A DNA stretch of 64,000 nucleotides, from contig JAZHPA010000008.1 of assembly GCA_051024685.1 (NCBI GenBank), positions 19,855-83,854 on the forward strand, read 5' to 3'. A program made the translations under genes and the position numbers. This DNA is from UBA12545 sp051024685. Its GTDB lineage: Bacteria > Bacillota > DSM-521 > Neomoorellales > Neomoorellaceae. Positions 50,562 to 59,527 of the stretch are shown here, one piece after another. The first letter of the stretch is position 1; each line of letters opens with the position of its first letter. The notes under the pieces are model-generated. The model worked only from the letters and a program-made list of their open reading frames with translations. It ran no database searches and was not told where the DNA came from.

Positions 50562-53472
50562 GTTTCCAGCCTACCTATGAGGGATTGAAACTCAAGTTTT
50601 TGGTTTATTCTTCTAACAACCCCCTCAGTTTCCAGCCTACCTATGAGGGATTGAAACCCATGGCGGTGCTTTGGGTACTGGAACAGGAGGCGAAGTTTCC
50701 AGCCTACCTATGAGGGATTGAAACAAGATGGAATTACAATGGCATGCGTAGGTTAGCTAAAGTTTCCAGCCTACCTATGAGGGATTGAAACCCTTCTGCA
50801 AACCCTTTAGTAAAGCATGGTAACTCTGTTTCCAGCCTACCTATGAGGGATTGAAACTCTGGTATATATTGCTAGCACGTGCGTAGCGCGCACGGTTTCC
50901 AGCCTACCTATGAGGGATTGAAACGAAGAAGCTGGAAAGTGTGAGTATGTATGAGCGGCAAGTTTCCAGCCTACCTATGAGGGATTGAAACGCGGTTTGT
51001 ACCGCCTCGGCTTTTGTGTTCCAGGGGCGTTTCCAGCCTACCTATGAGGGATTGAAACCTGATAATAGATGAAGCGGGGATAATGTTTAATGCGGTTTCC
51101 AGCCTACCTATGAGGGATTGAAACTTAAGGCCACTACAGGGGGGTTAAAAACCCCCCTGTAGTTTCCAGCCTACCTATGAGGGATTGAAACTCCACCATG
51201 ATTTCCGTTTGAGCAATTAAAATAACAGTTTCCAGCCTACCTATGAGGGATTGAAACAGGGCTAGTGGTGATAGTAGTTGGTTGAGTATTACTTGTTTCC
51301 AGCCTACCTATGAGGGATTGAAACTCAAAGATCAGTGCTCCACCAGGCCAGGCCACCACAAGTTTCCAGCCTACCTATGAGGGATTGAAACGTATACTCC
51401 GAAGAAGTGTCGGAGTATAGTCTCCATAGTTTCCAGCCTACCTATGAGGGATTGAAACCAGGTCATCCCATACCCGAAATATCGGACCGATATTGGCGTT
51501 TCCAGCCTACCTATGAGGGATTGAAACGATACCAAAGGCACATTGGAATGGCCGGAAGTAGATGTTTCCAGCCTACCTATGAGGGATTGAAACCCAACCC
51601 GCCGTGCCACCGGCACTGGCAAGAGCAAGGGTTTCCAGCCTACCTATGAGGGATTGAAACTCTGAAATATCAACATTAATCCTCATCAAAATCACCGTTT
51701 CCAGCCTACCTATGAGGGATTGAAACCCTGAAACTGGCAGACGCTGGCGCCAAGAGAGGGATGAACTGGTTTCCAGCCTACCTATGAGGGATTGAAACGC
51801 TGAAGAGGCAGAGCAAAAGGCAAAGGAAATGGACACGTTTCCAGCCTACCTATGAGGGATTGAAACGCGGTTCACCGGACAGACCGGGAACCGCGATGAC
51901 CGGTTTCCAGCCTACCTATGAGGGATTGAAACATGATGTTTACTTAGAGCGGCGCGATGTCATCCGCGGTTTCCAGCCTACCTATGAGGGATTGAAACGG
52001 AACTGGAATGGAATGGTGGAGGCGTTGGTAGGTGGTTTCCAGCCTACCTATGAGGGATTGAAACGCTCAATGGGCTTTTTCTGAGGCTCCTGGTGATGTC
52101 TAGTTTCCAGCCTACCTATGAGGGATTGAAACTATCTAATTTCGCAATTAAGCCTTGTCGTTGGAGTGAGTTTCCAGCCTACCTATGAGGGATTGAAACA
52201 CCGGAGGTAGACGATAGCTGGCTTAAACAGGCCCGTCGTTTCCAGCCTACCTATGAGGGATTGAAACGCTGTTTACCAGCATAGTGAAAGTGTACCGTAT
52301 TCCCGTTTCCAGCCTACCTATGAGGGATTGAAACTCATTACGGATGGTTACATAAAGCCTCTTCATCTTCGTTTCCAGCCTACCTATGAGGGATTGAAAC
52401 CTGTTTGGCTAACTGCGGTTGCTACTTGGATGGGTTGTTTCCAGCCTACCTATGAGGGATTGAAACGATCAGGGGTCCATCCCGATCCCGCCCTGGGTGT
52501 CCGTTTCCAGCCTACCTATGAGGGATTGAAACCTAACCCAGCGTGGGATTGGGAGGGTAGGCAGGTTGCTGGTTTCCAGCCTACCTATGAGGGATTGAAA
52601 CGAGACTCATACCGTATGTTATAGCCTGCTATCTCGTGTTTCCAGCCTACCTATGAGGGATTGAAACTCGTAACGGAAAAATTAGCCCCACAGATCCTGG
52701 CAGTTTCCAGCCTACCTATGAGGGATTGAAACGACAGAGGGGGTGGTGAACACGAACCGGATACGTAAACGTTTCCAGCCTACCTATGAGGGATTGAAAC
52801 ATTTTACCACACTCCGCAGTATATGCATCCCGCAGTAGTTTCCAGCCTACCTATGAGGGATTGAAACTTTATAAGGCCCAGGGCGGCGGGCGGCGCGTAA
52901 TGGGGTTTCCAGCCTACCTATGAGGGATTGAAACCGAAAATGGTGTGTAGTGCGTATTGTGTAGTCCACGGTTTCCAGCCTACCTATGAGGGATTGAAAC
53001 TTCCTTCTCTGCCTCTGCAAGCTAGCCGCAAGCCTTTGTTTCCAGCCTACCTATGAGGGATTGAAACGGCAAAGAAAAGCACAAGTGGTATTACGAAGTC
53101 CTGCCGTTTCCAGCCTACCTATGAGGGATTGAAACCCCGTTGTGCGGCCAAATAACTAGCGCATCTCTGATGCGTTTCCAGCCTACCTATGAGGGATTGA
53201 AACTTTGTAACGCTTCTTCTTGCTTCGGCCACAGCGTAAACGTTTCCAGCCTACCTATGAGGGATTGAAACTCTTCCCAAAACGGACAAGGCTCATCGTT
53301 AATGTCGTGTTTCCAGCCTACCTATGAGGGATTGAAACAAGGTATTCATGTGTTATAGCAGTACGTAGCTTTCGGTTTCCAGCCTACCTATGAGGGATTG
53401 AAACATTGGTTCTCTGCCTGCTTCCTTGCAGGCTAGGCAGGGGTTTCCAGCCTACCTATGAGGGATTGAAAC
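50562..53472 (+). CRISPR. CRISPR array, 44 repeats of 30 nt, 43 spacers
   Basis: The repeat begins GTTTCCAGCC, has TACCTATGAG in the middle and ends GGATTGAAAC, the usual 3' end of type I-B/III repeats. I located 44 starts from 50562 to 53443 with a mean period of 67 bases; spacers run from about 35 to 42 bases. All copies look identical by eye, including the leader-distal ones, so there is no decayed end repeat. The leader and cas1-cas2 are at the left, so new spacers enter there. The repeat is unstructured, with at most a short stem, which fits a Cas6 that recognises sequence. Several spacers contain long inverted repeats. Confidence 0.98.
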
Positions 53473-53500
53473 GAACTAATATTGATATTCCCAATTGGTA
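53405..53500. other. Junction of CRISPR array and mobile element, candidate attachment site
   Basis: The recombinase gene on the minus strand reads out of the element, through the whole last repeat (53443-53472, encoding SFQSLIGRLETP) and stops at TAG 53433-53435 inside the last spacer. Large serine integrases often have their gene end next to the attachment site. The crossover is therefore expected at or just right of 53472. The opposite end is outside the window, so the core duplication cannot be seen. Confidence 0.6.
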
Positions 53501-55220
53501 TTAACCCTCTCACCTCCACTCGGTCATGGTATACGTGAACGGTAATGTGGAGCCGGTCAAATAGCTGACGTATCGCTATCTTACCACCTCCGTGCATTGC
53601 AAGGGTAAGAAGTTCTTCCTGTTCCTGCGCTTGTTTACCAGCTTCGTCAAAGTCGATAGTGATTTTCTTTTCCTGTCTGGGAGTGGTAACTACTACCTCT
53701 CCTGTTTTATTGTCAATAGTTAAAGCGGCGTCCCACATCATTTTAATTTCGCTTTGCAGTGCTTCGTACTCTACTTTCCAGTAGCCGTTCTCAAGAGCCT
53801 GCTTGATAAAGTCTAAGTCTCTTTCGAGCTTCTGTAGGTGACGTAGTTCATTCGTCTGGTGTTTATGCTGTTCACGGAGTTCAGCTATCTTCTTATCCAG
53901 CGTAGAAGCTTCCTTCTCGTATTCTGATACCGATATTCTTCCTTTGCGGAACAGGTAGTTCAGCCTTTCTTGCTCATCCTGCAATTCCTTCATCTGCTTT
54001 AAGGAAGGCCCAACTAGAAGCTCCAGTTCCCGTTTTCTTCGCTCCCAGCTTTCTAAGTGAGCCATAATCGCTTCTTTCATCTGTTCTGGCTGCTGCAAGG
54101 CCTCCAATACCTTCAACACAACCTGTTGGTCGAGCCAGTCAGCAGGAATTCTTGGAGAATTGCAAGTTGGACTTCCATCTCTGTGGTAGCGTTTAAGTCT
54201 GCCGTAGCAGGAGTAGACCGCCGTTGTTCCGTGGTCATAAGTTCCTCTAAACTGTAACCCGCATATTCCACAGTGAAGAATACCAGTAAGCAACGGTGTT
54301 TCGTGCTTTCTCTGCCAGAACTTTGCTCTGTTTCTTCTTTCCTGTGCTAACTGGTAGATATACTCATCTACAATAGGAGGGAAGGGAATAACAATCCAGT
54401 CATCTTCAATCTTGTCTGGTTCGGCATTCTTACCATTTCTGCCAAAGTAATTCTTCCCTATGTATGCCGGATGAGTAAGAATCTGTCTGACAGTAGCGTT
54501 TGACCAGTGCTTGACGTATTCACCTTTTTGGCCTCTCTTTCCTCTGACTCCGACACGAACTCCACGGACAGCAGAGGGAGGAAGAATACCCATTTTCGTT
54601 AACTTATCAGCGATAGCTTCCATTCCTAGTGGCTTTCCTGTTTCGTCACCGTAGACGTACCAGTGGTAAATCAGTCTGACAATTCTTGCCTCTTCCTCGT
54701 TAATCTCGAACTCTCCGCTCACTGGGTTTTTCCGGTAACCGTATAGAATGTGACCACCCGGGAACTGACCCATTCGTGCCTTCTGGTACTTTCCCATCTT
54801 CATCCTTTCGGTAATCATTTCCCGTTCCAGCTGAGCGAACACTGCGATGATTTGCATGACCGCCTTACCGATAGGAGTGGTAGTATCAAATTGTTCCTGT
54901 ATGCTGGTGAAACCTATCCCGTTCTTCTCAAAGACGTCATCAAGGAGGTAGAGGGTATCTTTTAAGTTGCGGCTCAACCTATCTAGCTTCCAGACAACTA
55001 CGACATCGAACTTCCCAAAGTAAACGTCTTCGAGTAATTGCTGCAATTCAGGCCTCTCCATAGAAGCACCACTGTAGCCATCATCTCGGTAAATCCTTAC
55101 AAGCTCCCATCCTTGAAGCTCACAGTATTTCTTGATTGCTTGGGCCTGAGCTTCAAGAGAGTAGCCGTGCTGAGTCTGCTCTTCTGTACTTACTCTAATG
55201 TAGCCTACAGCCTTAGTCAC
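53433..55220 (-). CDS. Large serine recombinase (site-specific integrase)
   Basis: A 595-residue recombinase. The catalytic resolvase domain starts with AVGYIRVSTEEQTQHGYSLE (Ser11 catalytic) and has VVVWKLDRLSRNLKDTLYLL. A recombinase domain (about 165-290) with TVRQILTHPAYIGKNYFG, a zinc ribbon near 320-365 (LHCGICGLQFRG, then YSCYG and TCNSP) and a coiled coil (about 390-480) follow. It should integrate and excise the element. The C-terminal 13 residues come from the CRISPR repeat and spacer, not from the recombinase family. GTG 55220 overlaps the HNH gene stop. Confidence 0.93.
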   Translation of the reverse strand: MTKAVGYIRVSTEEQTQHGYSLEAQAQAIKKYCELQGWELVRIYRDDGYSGASMERPELQQLLEDVYFGKFDVVVVWKLDRLSRNLKDTLYLLDDVFEKNGIGFTSIQEQFDTTTPIGKAVMQIIAVFAQLEREMITERMKMGKYQKARMGQFPGGHILYGYRKNPVSGEFEINEEEARIVRLIYHWYVYGDETGKPLGMEAIADKLTKMGILPPSAVRGVRVGVRGKRGQKGEYVKHWSNATVRQILTHPAYIGKNYFGRNGKNAEPDKIEDDWIVIPFPPIVDEYIYQLAQERRNRAKFWQRKHETPLLTGILHCGICGLQFRGTYDHGTTAVYSCYGRLKRYHRDGSPTCNSPRIPADWLDQQVVLKVLEALQQPEQMKEAIMAHLESWERRKRELELLVGPSLKQMKELQDEQERLNYLFRKGRISVSEYEKEASTLDKKIAELREQHKHQTNELRHLQKLERDLDFIKQALENGYWKVEYEALQSEIKMMWDAALTIDNKTGEVVVTTPRQEKKITIDFDEAGKQAQEQEELLTLAMHGGGKIAIRQLFDRLHITVHVYHDRVEVRGLIPIGNINISSFQSLIGRLETPA

Positions 55221-55744
55221 AATGGGACACCTTCTTCCACAGGCTGCTCTTTAGCCTTCTGTTGGAGCATGTTAAGCATGGAAATTGCCATGCAATAAAG
55301 AGCTAAGTCATCTCGTTTAATAAACCACTGGTCTCCACTATGAACAGTCTTTCTTCGTATCGCGGGAATTTTCTTCCGATGCACCGCTTGAAGTACTGCA
55401 TTCGGACTTATTCCAAGGATTGCTGCAGCTTGTCGAGTGCTTAGCTCATCTTCCCCTGGTGGGTCGATGTAGGTATTCTGACCCTCAATAGCGTGCTGCC
55501 TGCGTGTCATTACTTTTAGGTTTTCTGGACGGTCATCAAGACAGTCACCGTTGATGTGGTGAACAGCTTCGTTGTAGCCGTCTAGTTCTCTACCAAGTTT
55601 CTTCTCCATCACTATTCGAGCGTGAAGCACATCGCCACGTCCTGGAACCTTGGCGAATTTCCTGGGCTTATCATGACCGGCGAAGTCTTCGATATAGACC
55701 TCATAACCGCAGCACTCGCATCTACCTAAATGAGTTTTAGCCAA
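55217..55744 (-). CDS. HNH endonuclease-like protein with C-terminal HTH
   Basis: About 175 residues. An N-terminal Cys pair (CECCGYE), a central HNH motif (EAVHHINGDCLDDRPENLKV, with MTRRQH after) and a C-terminal excisionase-like HTH (LSTRQAAAILGISPNAVLQA, with WFIKRDDL). TTG 55744 lies 8 bases after AGGAGG; the GTG at 55753 falls inside that site. It overlaps the recombinase start, so the two are co-translated. It could be a homing-type nuclease or an accessory factor for integration; which is unknown. Confidence 0.75.
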   Translation of the reverse strand: MAKTHLGRCECCGYEVYIEDFAGHDKPRKFAKVPGRGDVLHARIVMEKKLGRELDGYNEAVHHINGDCLDDRPENLKVMTRRQHAIEGQNTYIDPPGEDELSTRQAAAILGISPNAVLQAVHRKKIPAIRRKTVHSGDQWFIKRDDLALYCMAISMLNMLQQKAKEQPVEEGVPL

Positions 55745-55924
55745 AGCATTCACCTCCTACACCGTACTTATTAGCTTTATGTTTATATTTTAAGATGCTT
55801 CCTAGCAACTTAAAAGAGGGTTTCCAAATTTTTCTACAAGATTCGACACGGCTAACTTTGGCAAAGAAATACCATATCTATTACCATCATATTCACGGCG
55901 TGGACGAGTTATACCACCGCTTTG

Positions 55925-55956
55925 AATAAAAAAGTGAGGCGCCACGGTGCCTCACT
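55925..55956 (-). terminator. Rho-independent terminator, minus strand
   Basis: On the minus strand AGTGAGGC and GCCTCACT (55933-55956) form an 8-bp stem followed by a T run (55927-55932). It ends transcription of the sigma/anti-sigma and lipoprotein-like gene set. Confidence 0.85.
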
Positions 55957-56003
55957 TATCTCTAGATTTCTAAATGAAGCTTCTTGCTCCCTAAAGGTGC
56001 TAC

Positions 56004-56351
56004 TTAGAAGTCTTCGATTAACTTAGCTTCACGGTATTGGATTTTAACCCCGGACTGCTCATGATTCTCCTTAACCGGCCGAATATCTGAGGCTCCATAG
56101 CCTTTAAGGACGACGACATCACCAAGATCTGTCTGCGAAATCTTCTTTTGCTCTGAAGAAAGGACCGACACAGGTGCGTTCGGCGCAGAGGGATCCCCTA
56201 TGCGGATCTCATCACCTGACAGCGTCATCGCAGGAGAAATAGGGAGAAGGGAAGGGGGTAAACCAGACGCCCAAGCAATCCCACTGGTGAAAACAAACGT
56301 CAGGATGATGGCCAACACCCAGGCCCACGTCCCCATTCTGAAGTGTTTCAT
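56004..56351 (-). CDS. Small exported protein, unknown function
   Basis: A 115-residue protein with a clear signal peptide (basic MKHFRMG, hydrophobic WVLAIILTFVFTSGIA, cleavage near WASG). The mature part is acidic and polar (DEIRIGDPSAPNAPVS, DLGDVVVLKGYGASDIRP) with no recognised domain. The ATG has AGGAGG about 10 bases upstream. It is downstream of the anti-sigma gene and may belong to its regulon. Confidence 0.7.
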   Translation of the reverse strand: MKHFRMGTWAWVLAIILTFVFTSGIAWASGLPPSLLPISPAMTLSGDEIRIGDPSAPNAPVSVLSSEQKKISQTDLGDVVVLKGYGASDIRPVKENHEQSGVKIQYREAKLIEDF

Positions 56352-56500
56352 TCTTTTTCTACCTCCTCACTGCTTAGTTTCATTTTGACCAGGATTTCAT
56401 TCCTTCACCACAGCTTCGGACCTTTACCTAGCTGCCTACCTCTTCACCTCCATTCTTTAGGCCGAAATGGCCGGGGGCTCTTGTCGATGAAGACAACGTG

Positions 56501-57385
56501 TTACTGCACCGATTCAGCAATTTTAAGCATCTCATGTAAGGAGAGCTCGCCGGTACTATCATGCAATACATAAACGAACCCATTATCCGTCCACTTAAGC
56601 TGGTGGCCTGCCTTTACGATAGGTTCTTTACCTTCGCCGTTGATTTTCACGCTAGGGACCTCGGCCCAGTAGGCTGTCTTGCCCCGCACCTTAACCTCCT
56701 TCACGGCATCGCCGCTTCGGAGGAAGTTGCGCTCATTCGTAATGGTGAGGAGCAGACGTTTCCCGACTCCTCCGGGAACGCTGTAGACGGCATTAACGTA
56801 TCCTTTGCCATTCTCCCATTTGTCCCCAGTTATGGAGTCAAGTTCATATCCTGCGGGTAGATATGCAGGCAGGTGAACGGGGAAGCCAACGTAGGCCTGC
56901 GCCTCGGTAGCCGTAGAGAACTCAGGGCAGCGTTTGGCTTCTTTCACTTCCACCTTCTCAAGACCGCCGAACATGGCACCACCATTACCAGAATGATCCT
57001 CGCCCTTCTGCAACTTGACTATCGAATAACCATCTTCCGTACGCACAACCTTATAGACAACAGAAATTACGGGGGCAATGACCGATTCTTTAGCCCAGGC
57101 CCTTGCTTGTGGTGAAAAGCCAAAGGTCAAAGTACCCACCAGTAGGCCACCACAAAGGGTTCCCACCACTGCCTTTTTCCAGACTGGTTGCCCAGGAAAC
57201 AAGCGGTCGAATAATTTTGTTCCGAACACGATGATTCCCCTTTTTTTCTTTCTTTTTCTCTCTTTTTCTCTTTCCTCAAGAATTGCCGTCCTGATTTTCT
57301 GTATCATCTCCGGCGTGGGTTCAATCTTTTGAGCCTCCTTAGTTAACGCCCGGCGCAGATATTCTTCAAGATGTACTTGCCTCAC
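56501..57385 (-). CDS. Membrane anti-sigma factor-like protein with DUF4367-type domain
   Basis: A 294-residue protein: an N-terminal cytoplasmic part (about 1-70) with a very basic stretch (EREKERKRKKKRG), one membrane helix near 73-90, and an extracellular domain with VGFPVHLPAYLPAGYELDSI and a LLLTITN strand, like the DUF4367 domain of sporulation- and stress-type anti-sigma factors. The start GTG 57385 overlaps the ECF sigma gene by 20 bases, so the pair is coupled. It should hold the sigma factor at the membrane until a signal arrives. Confidence 0.78.
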   Translation of the reverse strand: MRQVHLEEYLRRALTKEAQKIEPTPEMIQKIRTAILEEREKERKRKKKRGIIVFGTKLFDRLFPGQPVWKKAVVGTLCGGLLVGTLTFGFSPQARAWAKESVIAPVISVVYKVVRTEDGYSIVKLQKGEDHSGNGGAMFGGLEKVEVKEAKRCPEFSTATEAQAYVGFPVHLPAYLPAGYELDSITGDKWENGKGYVNAVYSVPGGVGKRLLLTITNERNFLRSGDAVKEVKVRGKTAYWAEVPSVKINGEGKEPIVKAGHQLKWTDNGFVYVLHDSTGELSLHEMLKIAESVQ

Positions 57386-57995
57386 TTATTTCACACTCCT
57401 TTCCTAAAAGGTCTATGTTTTTTCCATCCGTCCCGCTTTCACAAGTCACTCTCCAACCCAGCCGCTCAAGCTCCCCAGCCAGTTGTCCAAGGGCGGTGTG
57501 CAAACGGGACTTTATCGTGCCCTCCCGGGAGCCGAGCACTTTGGCTATCTCCTTAATTGAGAGGTCGTTGTAGTAGCGAAGGATAACCGTCGTGCGAAGT
57601 GAGGGGCTGAGCTTACTGATTGCCTGCTGTACTAACCATCTCGTCTCCCCAGCCTCTAAAGCATCTTCTGTGGTGTTATCGAGAAGAGCAGGTTCTTGCC
57701 TACCCTCACTGAGGGTGTCGAGAGAAACAGTCCCTTTTTCCTTTGCAGTAAGACGCCAGCACACTCTGGTCAGGATGCGGTAAAACCACGCTTCGAATGT
57801 CATCGGATCACGCAAACTCTTGATTTTTCGGTAACACTGGACAAATGCTTCCTGTACCGCATCCTCAATAATATCTTTGCGACCAGTAATAAAGTAGGCC
57901 GTCCGTAGTGCTTTTCCGCTATACTGCTCAACGAGCACTTCGAAAGAGTGCAAATCACCTTCTTGGATGCGTTTAATCAAGGAAGGTACATCCAC
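57366..57995 (-). CDS. ECF RNA polymerase sigma factor
   Basis: About 209 residues of the sigma-70 extracytoplasmic-function class. Region 2 has IEDAVQEAFVQCYRKIKSLR and FEAWFYRILTRVC; region 4 has LRTTVILRYYNDLSIKEIAK and VLGSREGTIKSRLHTALGQL. GTG 57995 lies 7 bases after AGGAGG; longer open frame to 58064 has no family similarity. It probably controls its own operon and perhaps element functions. Confidence 0.88.
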   Translation of the reverse strand: MDVPSLIKRIQEGDLHSFEVLVEQYSGKALRTAYFITGRKDIIEDAVQEAFVQCYRKIKSLRDPMTFEAWFYRILTRVCWRLTAKEKGTVSLDTLSEGRQEPALLDNTTEDALEAGETRWLVQQAISKLSPSLRTTVILRYYNDLSIKEIAKVLGSREGTIKSRLHTALGQLAGELERLGWRVTCESGTDGKNIDLLGKECEISEASTS

Positions 57996-58092
57996 CCTCA
58001 CTCCTCCTTTCTTTTGGGAGCTCCCTCTACTATTAAAGAGAGAACAACCTGGTAAAAAGTTCACTAGGACAGGGAAAAATTTTTGCCGGTAC

Positions 58093-58236
58093 TTAAAGAA
58101 TTTCGTCGTCTAGGTCTTGCACTTCATCAGGTTCAAAGCCGAGGGCTTCTAGGAGAGCGTGAAATTCTTCACTATCAGGGTCAACGTCACGCCCTAGGAA
58201 TTCTTCAAATTCCTCAAGGAGTTCCCAACCGGTCAT
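58093..58236 (-). CDS. Small acidic protein, unknown function
   Basis: A 47-residue, very acidic peptide (MTGWELLEEFEEFLGRDVDP...) with a perfect AAGGAGGTGAA site 7 bases before the ATG (58234-58236). It is too short for ordinary gene calling. Acidic peptides of this size in mobile elements sometimes mimic DNA; that is only a possibility here. Confidence 0.65.
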   Translation of the reverse strand: MTGWELLEEFEEFLGRDVDPDSEEFHALLEALGFEPDEVQDLDDEIL

Positions 58237-58251
58237 TGGCAGTTCACCTCC

Positions 58252-58413
58252 TTAAAACGGCTTGATGGAGAGGGTGACCTCTCTGGCATTGAAAATCTTT
58301 TGCAAGAGAGGTAACCGCTTCTCCGCTTCTTCCTTTGTCTTGTAAGTCCGGCAGCCTACCAGAAAGGAAGTGCCGTCGGGTCTGGTACCGAATATCGCCC
58401 ACCGGTTGGTCAC
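58252..58413 (-). CDS. Small phage-type protein, unknown function
   Basis: A 53-residue protein from GTG 58413, which overlaps the stop of the previous gene (GTGA). Sequence: WAIFGTRPDGTSFLVG, then a YKTKEEAEKRLPLLQKIF helix and a closing strand. The short strand-helix-strand layout resembles small phage hypothetical proteins. A longer frame from 58464 is open but would overlap the upstream gene. Confidence 0.55.
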   Translation of the reverse strand: MTNRWAIFGTRPDGTSFLVGCRTYKTKEEAEKRLPLLQKIFNAREVTLSIKPF

Positions 58414-58613
58414 TGGCTCATCACTCCCACAGAGAGGTAGCGGGAGGAGTTCTCGTTCTTCCAACGGCTGTAATGACAGACGTAATCGCTGCCGTAAGTA
58501 GCCATCACTTTCGTGGTAGCCCGTTTGGTAGGAGGGTTAACGAATCCCATCCGGCAACGAGAAAGCTCTCTATCGTAGAGAGGGCAGGTCTTGCAGGTAC
58601 GTATTCTAAGCAT
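58410..58613 (-). CDS. Small cysteine-rich (zinc-ribbon-like) protein
   Basis: A 67-residue protein with CKTCPLYDRELSRC and a later VCHYSRW, giving four Cys/His-type ligands for a metal. ATG 58613 has GGGAGGTGAG at 4 bases. Phage-like early-gene size; function unknown. Confidence 0.6.
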   Translation of the reverse strand: MLRIRTCKTCPLYDRELSRCRMGFVNPPTKRATTKVMATYGSDYVCHYSRWKNENSSRYLSVGVMSQ

Positions 58614-58718
58614 AATCTCACCTCCCAAGAAAGTTTGTAATTAGTACCGGAGTATAAAAATATTGATGAAAAAAGTTCCGTGGGGCATAGAGTCGTATAA
58701 ATGGTTTGCAAGAGAGAA

Positions 58719-58758
58719 AAACCAGAAGGCGCCACGCTTTTCTTCACGCAGCGCCTTC
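58719..58758 (-). terminator. Rho-independent terminator overlapping a gene end, minus strand
   Basis: GAAGGCGC (58751-58758 read on the minus strand) pairs with GCGCCTTC (58725-58732); a TGGTTTTT run follows. The stop codon of the upstream gene lies in the loop. Confidence 0.75.
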
Positions 58759-59088
58759 CTTCTTGGCCTTCTCTTGCTCAGGTTCCGTTTCCTTCTTCTC
58801 AGCTTTGCGTTTGAGGTAGTATCGCTGGATTTCTTGCTCTACTTCGGCAATCTTTTTTGAGTACCAGTCAACCCGTAGTCGTTGCTCTAGCATCTTTAGT
58901 TCCGCCATTTCGTCGCCATTTTCAAACTTCTCACGGTAGACTTCTTCCTGCTTGATGGCGTATTGAAGGTTAGCACGGAAAGCATCCCTTTTTGACCGCA
59001 ACGCTTGTAGTTCCGGTGGAGTGTTTCCCGCTGGGATTACTAAAGACTGTTTGGGTTCAACCGGCTCGCTCTTGGCTCTTGCTGCCAC
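58744..59088 (-). CDS. Charged coiled-coil protein, unknown function
   Basis: A 114-residue protein, helical and highly charged from about residue 28 to the end (LRSKRDAFRANLQYAIKQEE; IAEVEQEIQRYYLKRKAEKK). GTG 59088 follows GAGAGGTGATT. It has a gap of six bases to the gene before it. I do not recognise a family. Confidence 0.65.
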   Translation of the reverse strand: MAARAKSEPVEPKQSLVIPAGNTPPELQALRSKRDAFRANLQYAIKQEEVYREKFENGDEMAELKMLEQRLRVDWYSKKIAEVEQEIQRYYLKRKAEKKETEPEQEKAKKEGAA

Positions 59089-59094
59089 AGTTAA

Positions 59095-59340
59095 TCACCT
59101 CTCTTCGTTATGTAGGAGTTGCTTCAGTCGGTTCAGGACAGTGCCTATGTCATCTCTAGAGTGGAGAAGCTGGTTGTGAATGCAGGAAAGGTCGTAAACG
59201 AGAGAAGCTGGAGCCTCTTTTACGAGCATCTCCAGCTTCTTCGCAGCTACCACAGAACAAGTATCTGTAGATAGCATTTGTTGGTGCTCCAGACATCGGA
59301 TGATGTCTCGCACTCTTTTGAGTGCTTCTCGTTTGGTCAT
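59095..59340 (-). CDS. Small helical protein, unknown function
   Basis: An 81-residue, mainly helical protein (TKREALKRVRDIIRCLEHQQ; NQLLHSRDDIGTVLNRLKQL). The ATG has AAAGGAGATGG upstream. It is first of a short two-gene unit that ends with the terminator at 58719-58758. Confidence 0.6.
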   Translation of the reverse strand: MTKREALKRVRDIIRCLEHQQMLSTDTCSVVAAKKLEMLVKEAPASLVYDLSCIHNQLLHSRDDIGTVLNRLKQLLHNEER

Positions 59341-59461
59341 AGCACCATCTCCTTTCTTTGTTGGAAAAATCTAACAACTTATGATTATATTATAGTATAG
59401 TTCAGTCATGAATAAAAGAGGGGCACTAAAAATTTCTGTCGAATTTTGTCAAATTATACAA

Positions 59462-59488
59462 GAAAAAAGAGCCTGCTTCTGAGGCTCT
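59462..59488 (-). terminator. Rho-independent terminator, minus strand
   Basis: AGAGCCT (59468-59474) and AGGCTCT (59482-59488) form a 7-bp stem; on the minus strand it is followed by a TTTTTT run. It closes the gene set 59528-60631. Confidence 0.8.
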
Positions 59489-59527
59489 CTGAAAGATAGC
59501 CATATTGGATTAAGAGAGAGGAAGAAG

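Noticed and set aside
51661..51696. Spacer resembling the 3' end of the recombinase gene (about 13 of 15 bases at an AATATCAA-type stretch)
   Set aside because: Too short and A+T-rich to call a protospacer.
51371..52624. Open frames in the CRISPR array encoding repeats of FQPTYEGLK or FQSLIGRLE
   Set aside because: Translation of the CRISPR repeat; not genes.
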